NCBI RefSeq assembly: GCF_002811475.1
Contig: NZ_NPDL01000001.1
Location: forward strand, 62,001 to 126,000
Source of the DNA: Leptospira hartskeerlii
GTDB taxonomy: Bacteria > Spirochaetota > Leptospiria > Leptospirales > Leptospiraceae
Direction of reading: 5' to 3'
Length of the DNA: 64,000 bases
The translations under genes were made by a program, and so were the position numbers. The notes beneath the pieces are model-generated. The model saw only the letters and a list, made by a program, of their open reading frames with translations. It was not told the DNA's origin and searched no databases. How positions within the stretch are numbered: position 1 is the first letter of the stretch; each line of letters begins with the position of its first letter. Shown in pieces: positions 27,415 through 33,773 of the stretch.

Positions 27415-27432
27415 AAAAAGGTATACCTTTTT
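27415..27432. repeat. 18-bp perfect palindrome
   Basis: AAAAAGGTATACCTTTTT reads the same on both strands. It lies 27 bases after the 27387 stop, and could be a regulatory site or a weak terminator hairpin (very short loop) for the upstream gene. Confidence 0.6.
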
Positions 27433-27659
27433 GTTATTGAGATATATCATAGTATACTGTGGTTTTTGATAGATCTAGAAAAAGGAAAATCTGTGGCAAA
27501 ACTATCCGGATCTCTTGTCTGATAAACTTCTTACTTGATTATCCTTTGGCGCATGACGTTGGTTCCAAGTCATTGAATAACGACTGTTATCCACATATGT
27601 AAAAAAATGTTTTCGTTTTCTCGCTTGCCTTTTCTTGGCGAAAAGGATTCTATTTACCG

Positions 27660-28217
27660 ATGGCTATCCATTCCGTGTTCGGTAAATTACAATTCAAACC
27701 TGGCGAAGGGGAGATTTGTGTTTTATCTTCTCCTTACGAATTCGAACCCGCACTTTCCAGTTTAGGGGCTCCGGTAGATCGAGCGCTAAGGTCCGGAAAA
27801 AGATATAGACTCATACTTGCATTCGTCCAAACCGAAGTCGAGATCCGCAATATTGCTTCTATGGTGCCTACCACCTTGATAGACGACGGACTCTTATGGT
27901 TGGCCTATCCTAAAAAGACCTCCCGTAAATATAACGTATCCATTCATAGAGATGCAGGTTGGGATCCCCTCGGAAAAATCAGTTTCGAAGGGGTAAGATT
28001 GATCTCTATCGATGATGATTGGTCCGCGCTTAGATTCAGACATACTTCTCATATTAAAAATACGGAAAGAGACCCAAGCCTTACTGCAAGTGAAGAAGGT
28101 AAAAAAAGGGTAGTAGCTAAGAAAAAACCTGCCAAGAAGAAGACCGTTCCTAAAAAATCTTCTCCCAAGAAAAAAGCAGCCGTTAAGACTCCGAAGAAAA
28201 AGGCCAAAAAGAAATAA
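27660..28217 (+). CDS. DUF3052-like protein with histone-H1-like Lys-rich tail
   Basis: Protein of 185 residues. The first 130 residues resemble DUF3052 proteins: a loop after the first strand, then FVQTEVEIRN, the motif DDGLLWLAYPKK (75-86) and IDDDWSALRFR (118-127). The function of DUF3052 is unknown. The C-terminal 38 residues contain 20 Lys with Ala, Pro, Ser and Thr, in PAKKK- and PKKK-type repeats like the tail of histone H1 and of bacterial H1-like proteins, which suggests DNA or RNA binding. The start lies after a 272-base gap; just before the ATG there is a hairpin CCTTTTC/GAAAAGG (27628-27646) that overlaps the likely ribosome-binding site. Confidence 0.85.
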   Translation: MAIHSVFGKLQFKPGEGEICVLSSPYEFEPALSSLGAPVDRALRSGKRYRLILAFVQTEVEIRNIASMVPTTLIDDGLLWLAYPKKTSRKYNVSIHRDAGWDPLGKISFEGVRLISIDDDWSALRFRHTSHIKNTERDPSLTASEEGKKRVVAKKKPAKKKTVPKKSSPKKKAAVKTPKKKAKKK

Positions 28218-28355
28218 GAAGGATTTGATCTTTTCAAATCCAGGAATTTTTCTTAAATTCCTTTTCTTCTTTTTGCAAAAAGGAGTCTTTCCTGATGTCT
28301 ATCAGGATAGGTTTCCAAAGATATATTCCTTTGGAAAATAAAGCGGTATACTCGC

Positions 28356-28928
28356 ATGTTAGAGAAGTTTTCGGGCCTTCTACTCAAATTTAATTTTTAT
28401 AATATACTTGTTATATTGCTGGCCCTTGCCTGCACACCCTCGATCGATAAGTCACCTTATAAAGAATTAAGAGAACTCGCATTCGAAACAGAATACGATG
28501 ATATAGGTGTCCAAAACACAAATGACAAAACTGTCGTGTACGGGATCATCATGGACTGGCCTACCCAAAGAGAAATAGTCACTTTAGCCACATTTCTTTC
28601 CGGAGACGCGAGCTTATTCTTAACTTCAGGCGCTTCTTTTATAGGAGGTGGAGGAAGAGAAAGTATCCAAAAAAGTTCGATACGTTTTATTCATAAATAC
28701 GCATATCTTTGGAAACAAGGGAAGAAGGTTCGTTGGACTCCGAATCCAGACTTGGAACAGGTGAGATTCTTTTTTTTAACAACACAGGGCACTTATTATC
28801 TGGAAGATACAGTCGGCGAGATAGATGCGGATACTTCTACCCTGACCCCGATCTTTGACGAGGCCCAAGCAGTGATCTCTGAAATAAGGATAGAAGCTGA
28901 AAAAGAAAAGGACGATGAAGACGAGTAA
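28356..28928 (+). CDS. Putative lipoprotein
   Basis: Protein of 190 residues with a hydrophobic start and lipobox ALAC (Cys at residue 26), so it is probably lipid-anchored. The mature part begins with a charged region, then a beta-rich core (TVVYGIIMDWPTQREIVTLA) with a Gly-rich loop (FIGGGGRE) and an acidic C-terminus (KEKDDEDE). No family is recognised. The ribosome-binding site is weak. It is followed directly by a convergent small gene whose stop codon touches its own stop. Confidence 0.72.
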   Translation: MLEKFSGLLLKFNFYNILVILLALACTPSIDKSPYKELRELAFETEYDDIGVQNTNDKTVVYGIIMDWPTQREIVTLATFLSGDASLFLTSGASFIGGGGRESIQKSSIRFIHKYAYLWKQGKKVRWTPNPDLEQVRFFFLTTQGTYYLEDTVGEIDADTSTLTPIFDEAQAVISEIRIEAEKEKDDEDE

Positions 28929-29159
28929 TTAACTCGCAGAATCTCTTCTTACGATCAGATCGCTGATCACTTTTTCTTCGGTGAGATATTTACGGTTCAA
29001 ATAAGAGATGGCGTAGTTTAGAAATTTAGGAATTTCTTTACCAGCATCTAAGAGATCCAATTTGGTTTGAGTCAATTCGTCCATAGTCGCCAAAGCCAAT
29101 TTTCTTTGGCTCTGGTGGGACTCGAACTCATCTTCCGTATTGAACTCTGTGCCAGCCAC
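28929..29159 (-). CDS. Small hypothetical protein
   Basis: Protein of 76 residues, mostly helical and strongly charged, with no signal peptide or recognised motif (KYLTEEKVISDLIVRR near the end). The start is GTG at 29159; an in-frame ATG 25 codons further in is an alternative. Its stop is directly next to that of the convergent lipoprotein gene. It lies 58 bases from the MFS transporter stop on the same strand. Confidence 0.55.
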   Translation of the reverse strand: MAGTEFNTEDEFESHQSQRKLALATMDELTQTKLDLLDAGKEIPKFLNYAISYLNRKYLTEEKVISDLIVRRDSAS

Positions 29160-29217
29160 GATCTAACTATAAACGACTAGCTTCAGATTTTCAAGCAAAA
29201 GCTTGGAAGAAGTAGGA

Positions 29218-30570
29218 CTAATGCCCTCCGTTTCTTTCCCAATCCTTCGCTTTTTCGACCCCTCTTTTTTCATTCACGAATGTATTGATGATCAAAGAGA
29301 TAAAGAAGAATACGGCAACCACTAAGAACGCATTTCTTAAATCGAAAATTTTCTGTAATATGCCTATCGCAAAAACTCCGATGGCTGCCGCCAGTTTTCC
29401 GGAAAGACCCCAGAGACCGAAAAATTCTCCAGACTTAGATTCTGGGGAGAAGATCCCGACAATCGCTCTACTTGCCGATTGGGTAGAACCAACTCCCGAA
29501 CCTGCGAGAGTTCCGAAGATCACGAACACCCATTGTACCGAGATATCCACTCCTAGTCCGTTTACAAAACTAGTGATCTCTCTTACGAAATAAATTCCGA
29601 TGAGGCAGAAGATCCAAAAGACCAAAGTTATATTGAAAGTTTTTTTGGCTCCGATCCTATCTTGAACGAATCCGAAGAATATTGCACCTATCATCGCGAA
29701 AAATTGGAGCAAAATGAATAATGCTTTTTCTTGATCCGGAGTGATCTTAATCTCTTGGTTTCCGTACAAGAAAGCAAATGCGATAACAATCGCAAGCGCC
29801 GCCATAGAGAAGAATAGAGAGATCAAATAAATGACAAGATCTTTGAAATACCTTACGGATTTAATACTCTGTGATAATTGTTTAAAACCGATAGTAAAAT
29901 AGCTTTCTCCTTCCGGTATCTTCGCAGCCGGTTGGTATTCCTTCAAAAGTAAGAATGTTGGAATACCGGCGAGTAAAAAGAATAATGCAGTAAGAGGTCC
30001 TACAAATCTAAGAGAACTATAGATCGCAGGATCGATCGAAGGTGCCACGAAAGTTTGGACCAAGAATACGGAAAGAAGTCCTCCCATATACCCAACCCCC
30101 CAAGCATAACCTGAAATTTTTCCTAATTCTTCCTTTGGTCCCAAATGAGGTAGGAAGGAAGAAGCAAAGTTTTCTCCGGAAGCAAAGAAGAAGTTGGAAA
30201 GAATGATTAAAGCAAAACCTAAATGCCAAGAACCTGGAGTCGAAACTAACCAAAAAGCTGCGGTACTAATTACGCAGCTGATATAACTCCAGAAAAGGAA
30301 AGTTTTCTTCTTAGCGGAGAAGTCGGAGATGGCCCCGAATAACGGACCGGTCACTACTACTAATAGATAAGAGAAAAATAAAGCTAGTCCAAATAAAAAA
30401 TTCCCATCTTCATAGGGATTTGCCGGATTGGAGGATGTTGGAACGATTACTTCGGCGAAAACTCTGCAGTAGATGACTGTTATAATTACAGTGGTATAAC
30501 TAGAATTGGCGAAATCGAACATGCACCATCCGAAAATTTCCCTTAAGGGAGCGCGTTTGGTTACTTGCAT
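29218..30570 (-). CDS. MFS transporter, UMF1/Atg22-like
   Basis: Inner-membrane transporter of 450 residues with about 12 hydrophobic segments. The signature GWCMFDFANSSYTTVI near the N-terminus identifies the UMF1 (Atg22-like) branch of the major facilitator superfamily; in yeast, Atg22 exports amino acids from the vacuole. Between segments 2 and 3 lies the MFS loop GPLFGAISDFSAKKK. The second half has DRIGAKKTF and VGSTQSASRAIVGIFSP. The substrate is unknown. It is monocistronic on the minus strand, divergent from the BFD-ferredoxin operon. Confidence 0.93.
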   Translation of the reverse strand: MQVTKRAPLREIFGWCMFDFANSSYTTVIITVIYCRVFAEVIVPTSSNPANPYEDGNFLFGLALFFSYLLVVVTGPLFGAISDFSAKKKTFLFWSYISCVISTAAFWLVSTPGSWHLGFALIILSNFFFASGENFASSFLPHLGPKEELGKISGYAWGVGYMGGLLSVFLVQTFVAPSIDPAIYSSLRFVGPLTALFFLLAGIPTFLLLKEYQPAAKIPEGESYFTIGFKQLSQSIKSVRYFKDLVIYLISLFFSMAALAIVIAFAFLYGNQEIKITPDQEKALFILLQFFAMIGAIFFGFVQDRIGAKKTFNITLVFWIFCLIGIYFVREITSFVNGLGVDISVQWVFVIFGTLAGSGVGSTQSASRAIVGIFSPESKSGEFFGLWGLSGKLAAAIGVFAIGILQKIFDLRNAFLVVAVFFFISLIINTFVNEKRGVEKAKDWERNGGH

Positions 30571-30750
30571 TCTGTAGGTTTCCTTTATGGAATTTTCCGA
30601 ATGAGGATGAGCTTGAAAGTCCAGTTGTCAACGAGAAATATCCCTTCTGGAATCCGTTATAATATTAGAAAAAATTCTCTTGATCCTGGCCTTCTTATGT
30701 TTAGCCTGAGTGATGGTTTTGCTTTCGGCGTCCAATAATTAGAAGGCCTG

Positions 30751-30978
30751 ATGAATTCTTCCGACTTTAGTCAAATAGACCTGAACGCCCTGATGCGACC
30801 TAGAAAGGTTTGCGTATGCAACCAAGTATCCGAAGAGGATATTACAAATTCTATCCGCAGAGGGAATGACACTTTGGGTAAATTGATGAGAGACACAAGT
30901 TGCTGTACTGGTTGCGGTACCTGCAGAGGAAGAGTTCTCAAATTGCTTTCCGAAACCCTCGCTTCCAAACCTCAATGA
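30751..30978 (+). CDS. BFD-like [2Fe-2S] protein
   Basis: Small protein of 75 residues of the bacterioferritin-associated-ferredoxin fold. The four Cys ligands are visible as CVC in VCVCNQVSEEDI and CTGC with a further Cys in TSCCTGCGTCRG. This fold binds a [2Fe-2S] cluster and often serves as an electron carrier or iron-release partner. It is the first gene of an operon: its TGA overlaps the ATG of the RibD-C gene by 4 bases. No bacterioferritin gene is nearby, so its partner is unknown. Confidence 0.9.
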   Translation: MNSSDFSQIDLNALMRPRKVCVCNQVSEEDITNSIRRGNDTLGKLMRDTSCCTGCGTCRGRVLKLLSETLASKPQ

Positions 30979-31643
30979 GTCGTCCTTTTTTAGCGGTCAA
31001 CATGGCAATGACCTTGGACGGAAAGGTATGTCGCCCCGACGGAAAATGGTATGGTCTATCTTCCAGAAACGATAAGAGAAGAATGGACCAGATCCGTTCC
31101 GAAGCTGATGCGCTTATCCTAGGAAAAAACAGCTTACTCAACGATGATCCGGTCACTCATTTAAGATATGTGGAATCCGAGAAGGAGCCAAGGGCTATTA
31201 TCCTTGTTAGAACAGGGACATTACCTTCTGATAGAAAAGTATTCCATTTTTCTAAAGTAAAACCACTTCTATTCTGTACTTCTAAAAATGAATCCCAAGT
31301 AAGATCCGAATTATCCGAGTTTGCGGAGATAGTTCCATTACAAGGAGAAGATCTGGATCCGGAGATCATTCTGAAAGAATTGGAAAAAAGAGGACATTCC
31401 AAAATACTTTTAGAAGGCGGTCCCAGACTGAATGATTCCTTTTTTAGAAAGGGACTTGTGGATAGACTCTATCTCACTATCGTTCCATTCTTTATTGGAC
31501 AGATTGGTTTGCCTTCGATCACCGGTGGAGAGTCTGCATATCATAACTTTGACAAAGCAGATTGGAAACTTGTATCTTCCGAACAGATAGAGCAGGAAGT
31601 ATTTTTGATATACGACAAACAAAACCATCCTGAAGTCCAATGA
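30975..31643 (+). CDS. RibD C-terminal-type reductase
   Basis: Protein of 222 residues of the dihydrofolate-reductase-like RibD-C family, which reduces the ribosylamino-pyrimidine intermediate of riboflavin synthesis with NADPH. Typical features are VNMAMTLDGKV near the start, the central ALILGKNSLLNDDP, ILLEGGPRLNDSF, and FFIGQIGLPSITGG. The N-terminal deaminase domain of full RibD is absent, so it is either a separate reductase or a paralogue with another substrate. Start ATG at 30975 overlaps the BFD stop, and its own stop overlaps the next ATG by 4 bases, so the three genes 30751-32284 are translationally coupled. Confidence 0.88.
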   Translation: MSRPFLAVNMAMTLDGKVCRPDGKWYGLSSRNDKRRMDQIRSEADALILGKNSLLNDDPVTHLRYVESEKEPRAIILVRTGTLPSDRKVFHFSKVKPLLFCTSKNESQVRSELSEFAEIVPLQGEDLDPEIILKELEKRGHSKILLEGGPRLNDSFFRKGLVDRLYLTIVPFFIGQIGLPSITGGESAYHNFDKADWKLVSSEQIEQEVFLIYDKQNHPEVQ

Positions 31644-32284
31644 GAGAAGGAAATCATTTTTTACATAGATGGTTTTTCTTTGAGATCAGGAGTCTTCTGG
31701 TATTAGTATTCCTTCTTCTTATTTATTACCAAACGTTTCCTGAAAAAAGGATCTTATTCAGAGAGAACAAATTAGTTTATCTACCGGAAAACTTAGAGTC
31801 GGTCCCACTCGAAAACGATTGGGTGAGATTAGAAGAATTGCCCCCTGGAAGTTTAGAATACTTGGTTGAAGTAGAAGATTATAGATTCTACAGACATAGA
31901 GGATATTCTTTAGCAGATATACAATCTTCTATCATACAAGCTGTCTTTATGTTCAGAAGATTAAGGGGAGCCAGTACTCTGGATCAACAACTTGCTAGAA
32001 CATTATTTTTATCCAGAGATAAAACATTAACACGCAAACTAAAAGAGATCCGAATTGCACAAGCTCTTGATGAAGAATTAGGTAAGGAGGGAGTTTTAGA
32101 ATACTATTTGAATCTTGTATATTGGGGCCGGGGTTTAAATGGGATCTACAGATCTTCCAAATATTATTTTAATAAACATCCAGGAAGACTTCTTCCAAGA
32201 GAATTCAAAGCATTGGTCCAAATATTAAAAAAACCGGATGCATATTCCAGGGAAGAAGTCAGAGCGCTTTCTTTGGAATACTAA
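31640..32284 (+). CDS. mtgA: Monofunctional peptidoglycan transglycosylase
   Basis: Protein of 214 residues with one N-terminal membrane anchor (SLLVLVFLLLIYYQTF) and a GT51 domain that polymerises lipid II into glycan strands on the periplasmic side. The catalytic Glu is in VEDYRFYRHRG, and the family motifs GASTLDQQLARTLFLS, RKLKEIRIAQALDEELGK and EYYLNLVYWGRG are present. There is no transpeptidase domain. It starts by a 4-base overlap with the RibD-C gene and closes the operon; the gene order shows no clear metabolic theme. Confidence 0.93.
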   Translation: MREGNHFLHRWFFFEIRSLLVLVFLLLIYYQTFPEKRILFRENKLVYLPENLESVPLENDWVRLEELPPGSLEYLVEVEDYRFYRHRGYSLADIQSSIIQAVFMFRRLRGASTLDQQLARTLFLSRDKTLTRKLKEIRIAQALDEELGKEGVLEYYLNLVYWGRGLNGIYRSSKYYFNKHPGRLLPREFKALVQILKKPDAYSREEVRALSLEY

Positions 32285-32365
32285 AATTCCGATCTGAGTT
32301 CACACTCGGGGAAATTTCGGGGGCTTCTTCTTTCAAAAAACTTCTTCTTTTTCTACGAAAAAAAG

Positions 32366-32393
32366 TAGACTTCCGAGGTCGGCAGGGAATACT
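32366..32393 (+). promoter_or_regulatory. Candidate promoter of the 5S rRNA gene
   Basis: TAGACT (32366-32371) and AATACT (32388-32393) are 16 bases apart and lie 11 bases before the 5S gene. The boxes are only moderate matches, but the spacing and place fit a gene that is transcribed by itself. Confidence 0.35.
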
Positions 32394-32404
32394 GGTTATA
32401 GATT

Positions 32405-32520
<116 letters not shown>

Positions 32521-32540
32521 TTTCTACCGCAATCATATAA

Positions 32541-32567
32541 GGCCGGATTTAACTCCGGCCTTTTTTA
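32541..32567 (+). terminator. Intrinsic terminator of the 5S rRNA gene
   Basis: A perfect 7-bp stem GGCCGGA / TCCGGCC (32541-32547 with 32554-32560) with a 6-base loop is followed by a run of T residues. Confidence 0.93.
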
Positions 32568-32570
32568 TTT

Positions 32571-32858
32571 CTTCTAACATTTCCCACTTAAACTTCCAAT
32601 TCCGAACTTGGATCATATATAACTTATTGATTTCAAGTTAAGATCCGGGACCAAAATGTATCCGTCCTGTTTATTCTGTATCTATAGAAATTTTGAACAG
32701 CCGGTATAAAGTTTGGAATACGGCCGATCTAGTCAGAGACTATTACAAATAGTGAATATATTCTGCGTAATATGGCTGATGGAATATCGAGTGTTCGAAA
32801 AAAGATATTTCCAAATGAAATTTTTTTCCAAAATTTGTGCCGGATTTATTTTGTGAGC
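32571..32858. other. Gap without a recognisable gene
   Basis: Intergenic, AT-rich. An ORF opening at 32772 runs on through the RNA unit downstream and its terminator; it lacks a ribosome-binding site and any plausible protein composition. Nothing else supported is seen here. Confidence 0.6.
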
Positions 32859-32887
32859 TTGACGATTCGAAGACTCGATAGTAGAAT
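32859..32887 (+). promoter_or_regulatory. Strong sigma-70 promoter of the candidate RNA gene
   Basis: TTGACG (32859-32864) and TAGAAT (32882-32887) with exactly 17 bases between them. Each box has 5 of 6 matches to the consensus, the best promoter seen by eye in this window. It faces a structured region that ends in a strong terminator. Confidence 0.7.
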
Positions 32888-32890
32888 GCG

Positions 32891-33038
32891 GACCGCTCTG
32901 AAGGTATGGACCCGGGGAGTTAATGTTAGATTAGATGGGCATTTTATATCCTTTATACGGGTTCCAGTTGATGTACTATGGCGGTTGATTCCTGACTGTG
33001 TTTGGTCGGGAGGAATTCCCCTCCCGACCCACCTTTTT
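32891..33038 (+). ncRNA. Candidate small structured RNA
   Basis: A unit of about 145 bases running from a strong promoter to a strong terminator with no credible ORF. Pairing visible by eye: GACCGC (32891-32896) with GCGGTT (32981-32986); GGTA (32903-32906) with TACT (32974-32977); TGGACCCG (32907-32914) with CGGGTTCCA (32958-32966, one bulged base). This gives one long irregular hairpin with a large apical region and asymmetric internal loops, followed by the terminator hairpin. The shape is loosely like 6S RNA, but no sequence signature of 6S, SRP RNA or tmRNA was recognised. The exact 5' end is uncertain (32891-32895). Confidence 0.6.
33004..33038 (+). terminator. Intrinsic terminator of the candidate RNA gene
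   Basis: Perfect 10-bp stem GGTCGGGAGG / CCTCCCGACC (33004-33013 with 33020-33029) with a 6-base loop, then five T residues (33034-33038). Confidence 0.9.
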
Positions 33039-33140
33039 AAAACGATTCTAATATAATTTTTCGGTTAGGAATATTTCAGGATCGCAAATTCTTTTTCTAT
33101 ATAGATCCTTGTCGAACCATTCGATTTAGGAGTCGATAGA

Positions 33141-33689
33141 ATGTATCGTAAACCGATATATCTTTTAAAATTCATAACTAGTATTCTCTTCGCAGGTCTG
33201 CTTATTTTAAGTGGGACTTCTCTTTCTGCGGAATCTCAATGCCAAGGTTTATCCAAAGGTCAATGTGAATCCGATTCGGATTGTACATGGGTTTCCGGTT
33301 ATAGCAAACAAGACGGAACTAATGTAGATGCTTATTGTAGGGCTAAACCTGGAAAAGCTTCTGATTCAGGAGATTCAGTAAAAAAGTCTAAGGCTAAAAA
33401 GTCCAAAGATAAGGACGAAGACGACGACCAAGACGAGCCTAAGAAAAAGAAAAAGGCTAAGAAAGAGAAGGATGAGGATGACGATAAGGATTCCAAGAAA
33501 TCTAAAAAAGATAAAGATGACGATGATTCCGATTCTAAAAAGTCCAAAAAATCCAAGAAGGATAAGGACGATGGCGATGATGGAGATTCCAAAAAATCTA
33601 AAAAGTCAAAGAAGTCTAAAAAAGACAAAGATGATGACGACGACTCCAAGAAGTCTAAAAAATCCAAAAAGAAAAAGAAAGACGATTAA
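33141..33689 (+). CDS. Exported Lys/Asp-rich low-complexity protein
   Basis: Protein of 182 residues. It has a signal peptide (FITSILFAGLLILSGTSLSA, cleavage near residue 30), then a short Cys-containing module (Cys 34, 42, 48 and 66, with QCQGLSKGQC and DCTWVSG) that probably forms two disulphides. From residue 81 to the end the sequence is made of SKKSKKDKDDDD-type repeats, strongly charged and certainly disordered. The tail is a mixed polyampholyte, unlike a purely basic DNA-binding tail. Function unknown; a role in metal or polyanion binding at the cell surface is possible. A good GGAG ribosome-binding site precedes the ATG, and a bidirectional terminator follows. Confidence 0.85.
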   Translation: MYRKPIYLLKFITSILFAGLLILSGTSLSAESQCQGLSKGQCESDSDCTWVSGYSKQDGTNVDAYCRAKPGKASDSGDSVKKSKAKKSKDKDEDDDQDEPKKKKKAKKEKDEDDDKDSKKSKKDKDDDDSDSKKSKKSKKDKDDGDDGDSKKSKKSKKSKKDKDDDDDSKKSKKSKKKKKDD

Positions 33690-33715
33690 TTTCTAATCTT
33701 CATTCTTTTTAAAAC

Positions 33716-33748
33716 AAAAAGACCGAGGTGTTTTGCCCCGGTCTTTTT
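33716..33748. terminator. Bidirectional intrinsic terminator
   Basis: A 10-bp perfect stem AAAAAGACCG / CGGTCTTTTT (33716-33725 with 33739-33748) between the convergent 33141 gene and gcvP. The A and T runs inside the stem give U tracts for transcripts from either side. Confidence 0.88.
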
Positions 33749-33773
33749 ATTATACTCCGACTTTTAGAAAAAA

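Noticed and set aside
29112..29135. GGTGGGACTCGAACTC, which looks like the 3' end of a tRNA on the minus strand
   Set aside because: No matching acceptor or anticodon arm can be found around it, and the stretch lies in the reading frame of the 28929-29159 gene.
32772..33056. ORF of 94 codons on the plus strand
   Set aside because: It runs through the candidate promoter, RNA and terminator, has no ribosome-binding site, and its composition is not that of a protein.
33332..33667. ORF on the minus strand rich in Ser, Phe, Leu and Asp
   Set aside because: It is the reverse-strand shadow of the Lys/Asp repeats of the exported protein at 33141-33689.
33360..33680. Tandem DNA repeat or CRISPR-like array
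   Set aside because: The repetition follows codons of a Lys/Asp-rich coding region with irregular units and without spacers of constant length.
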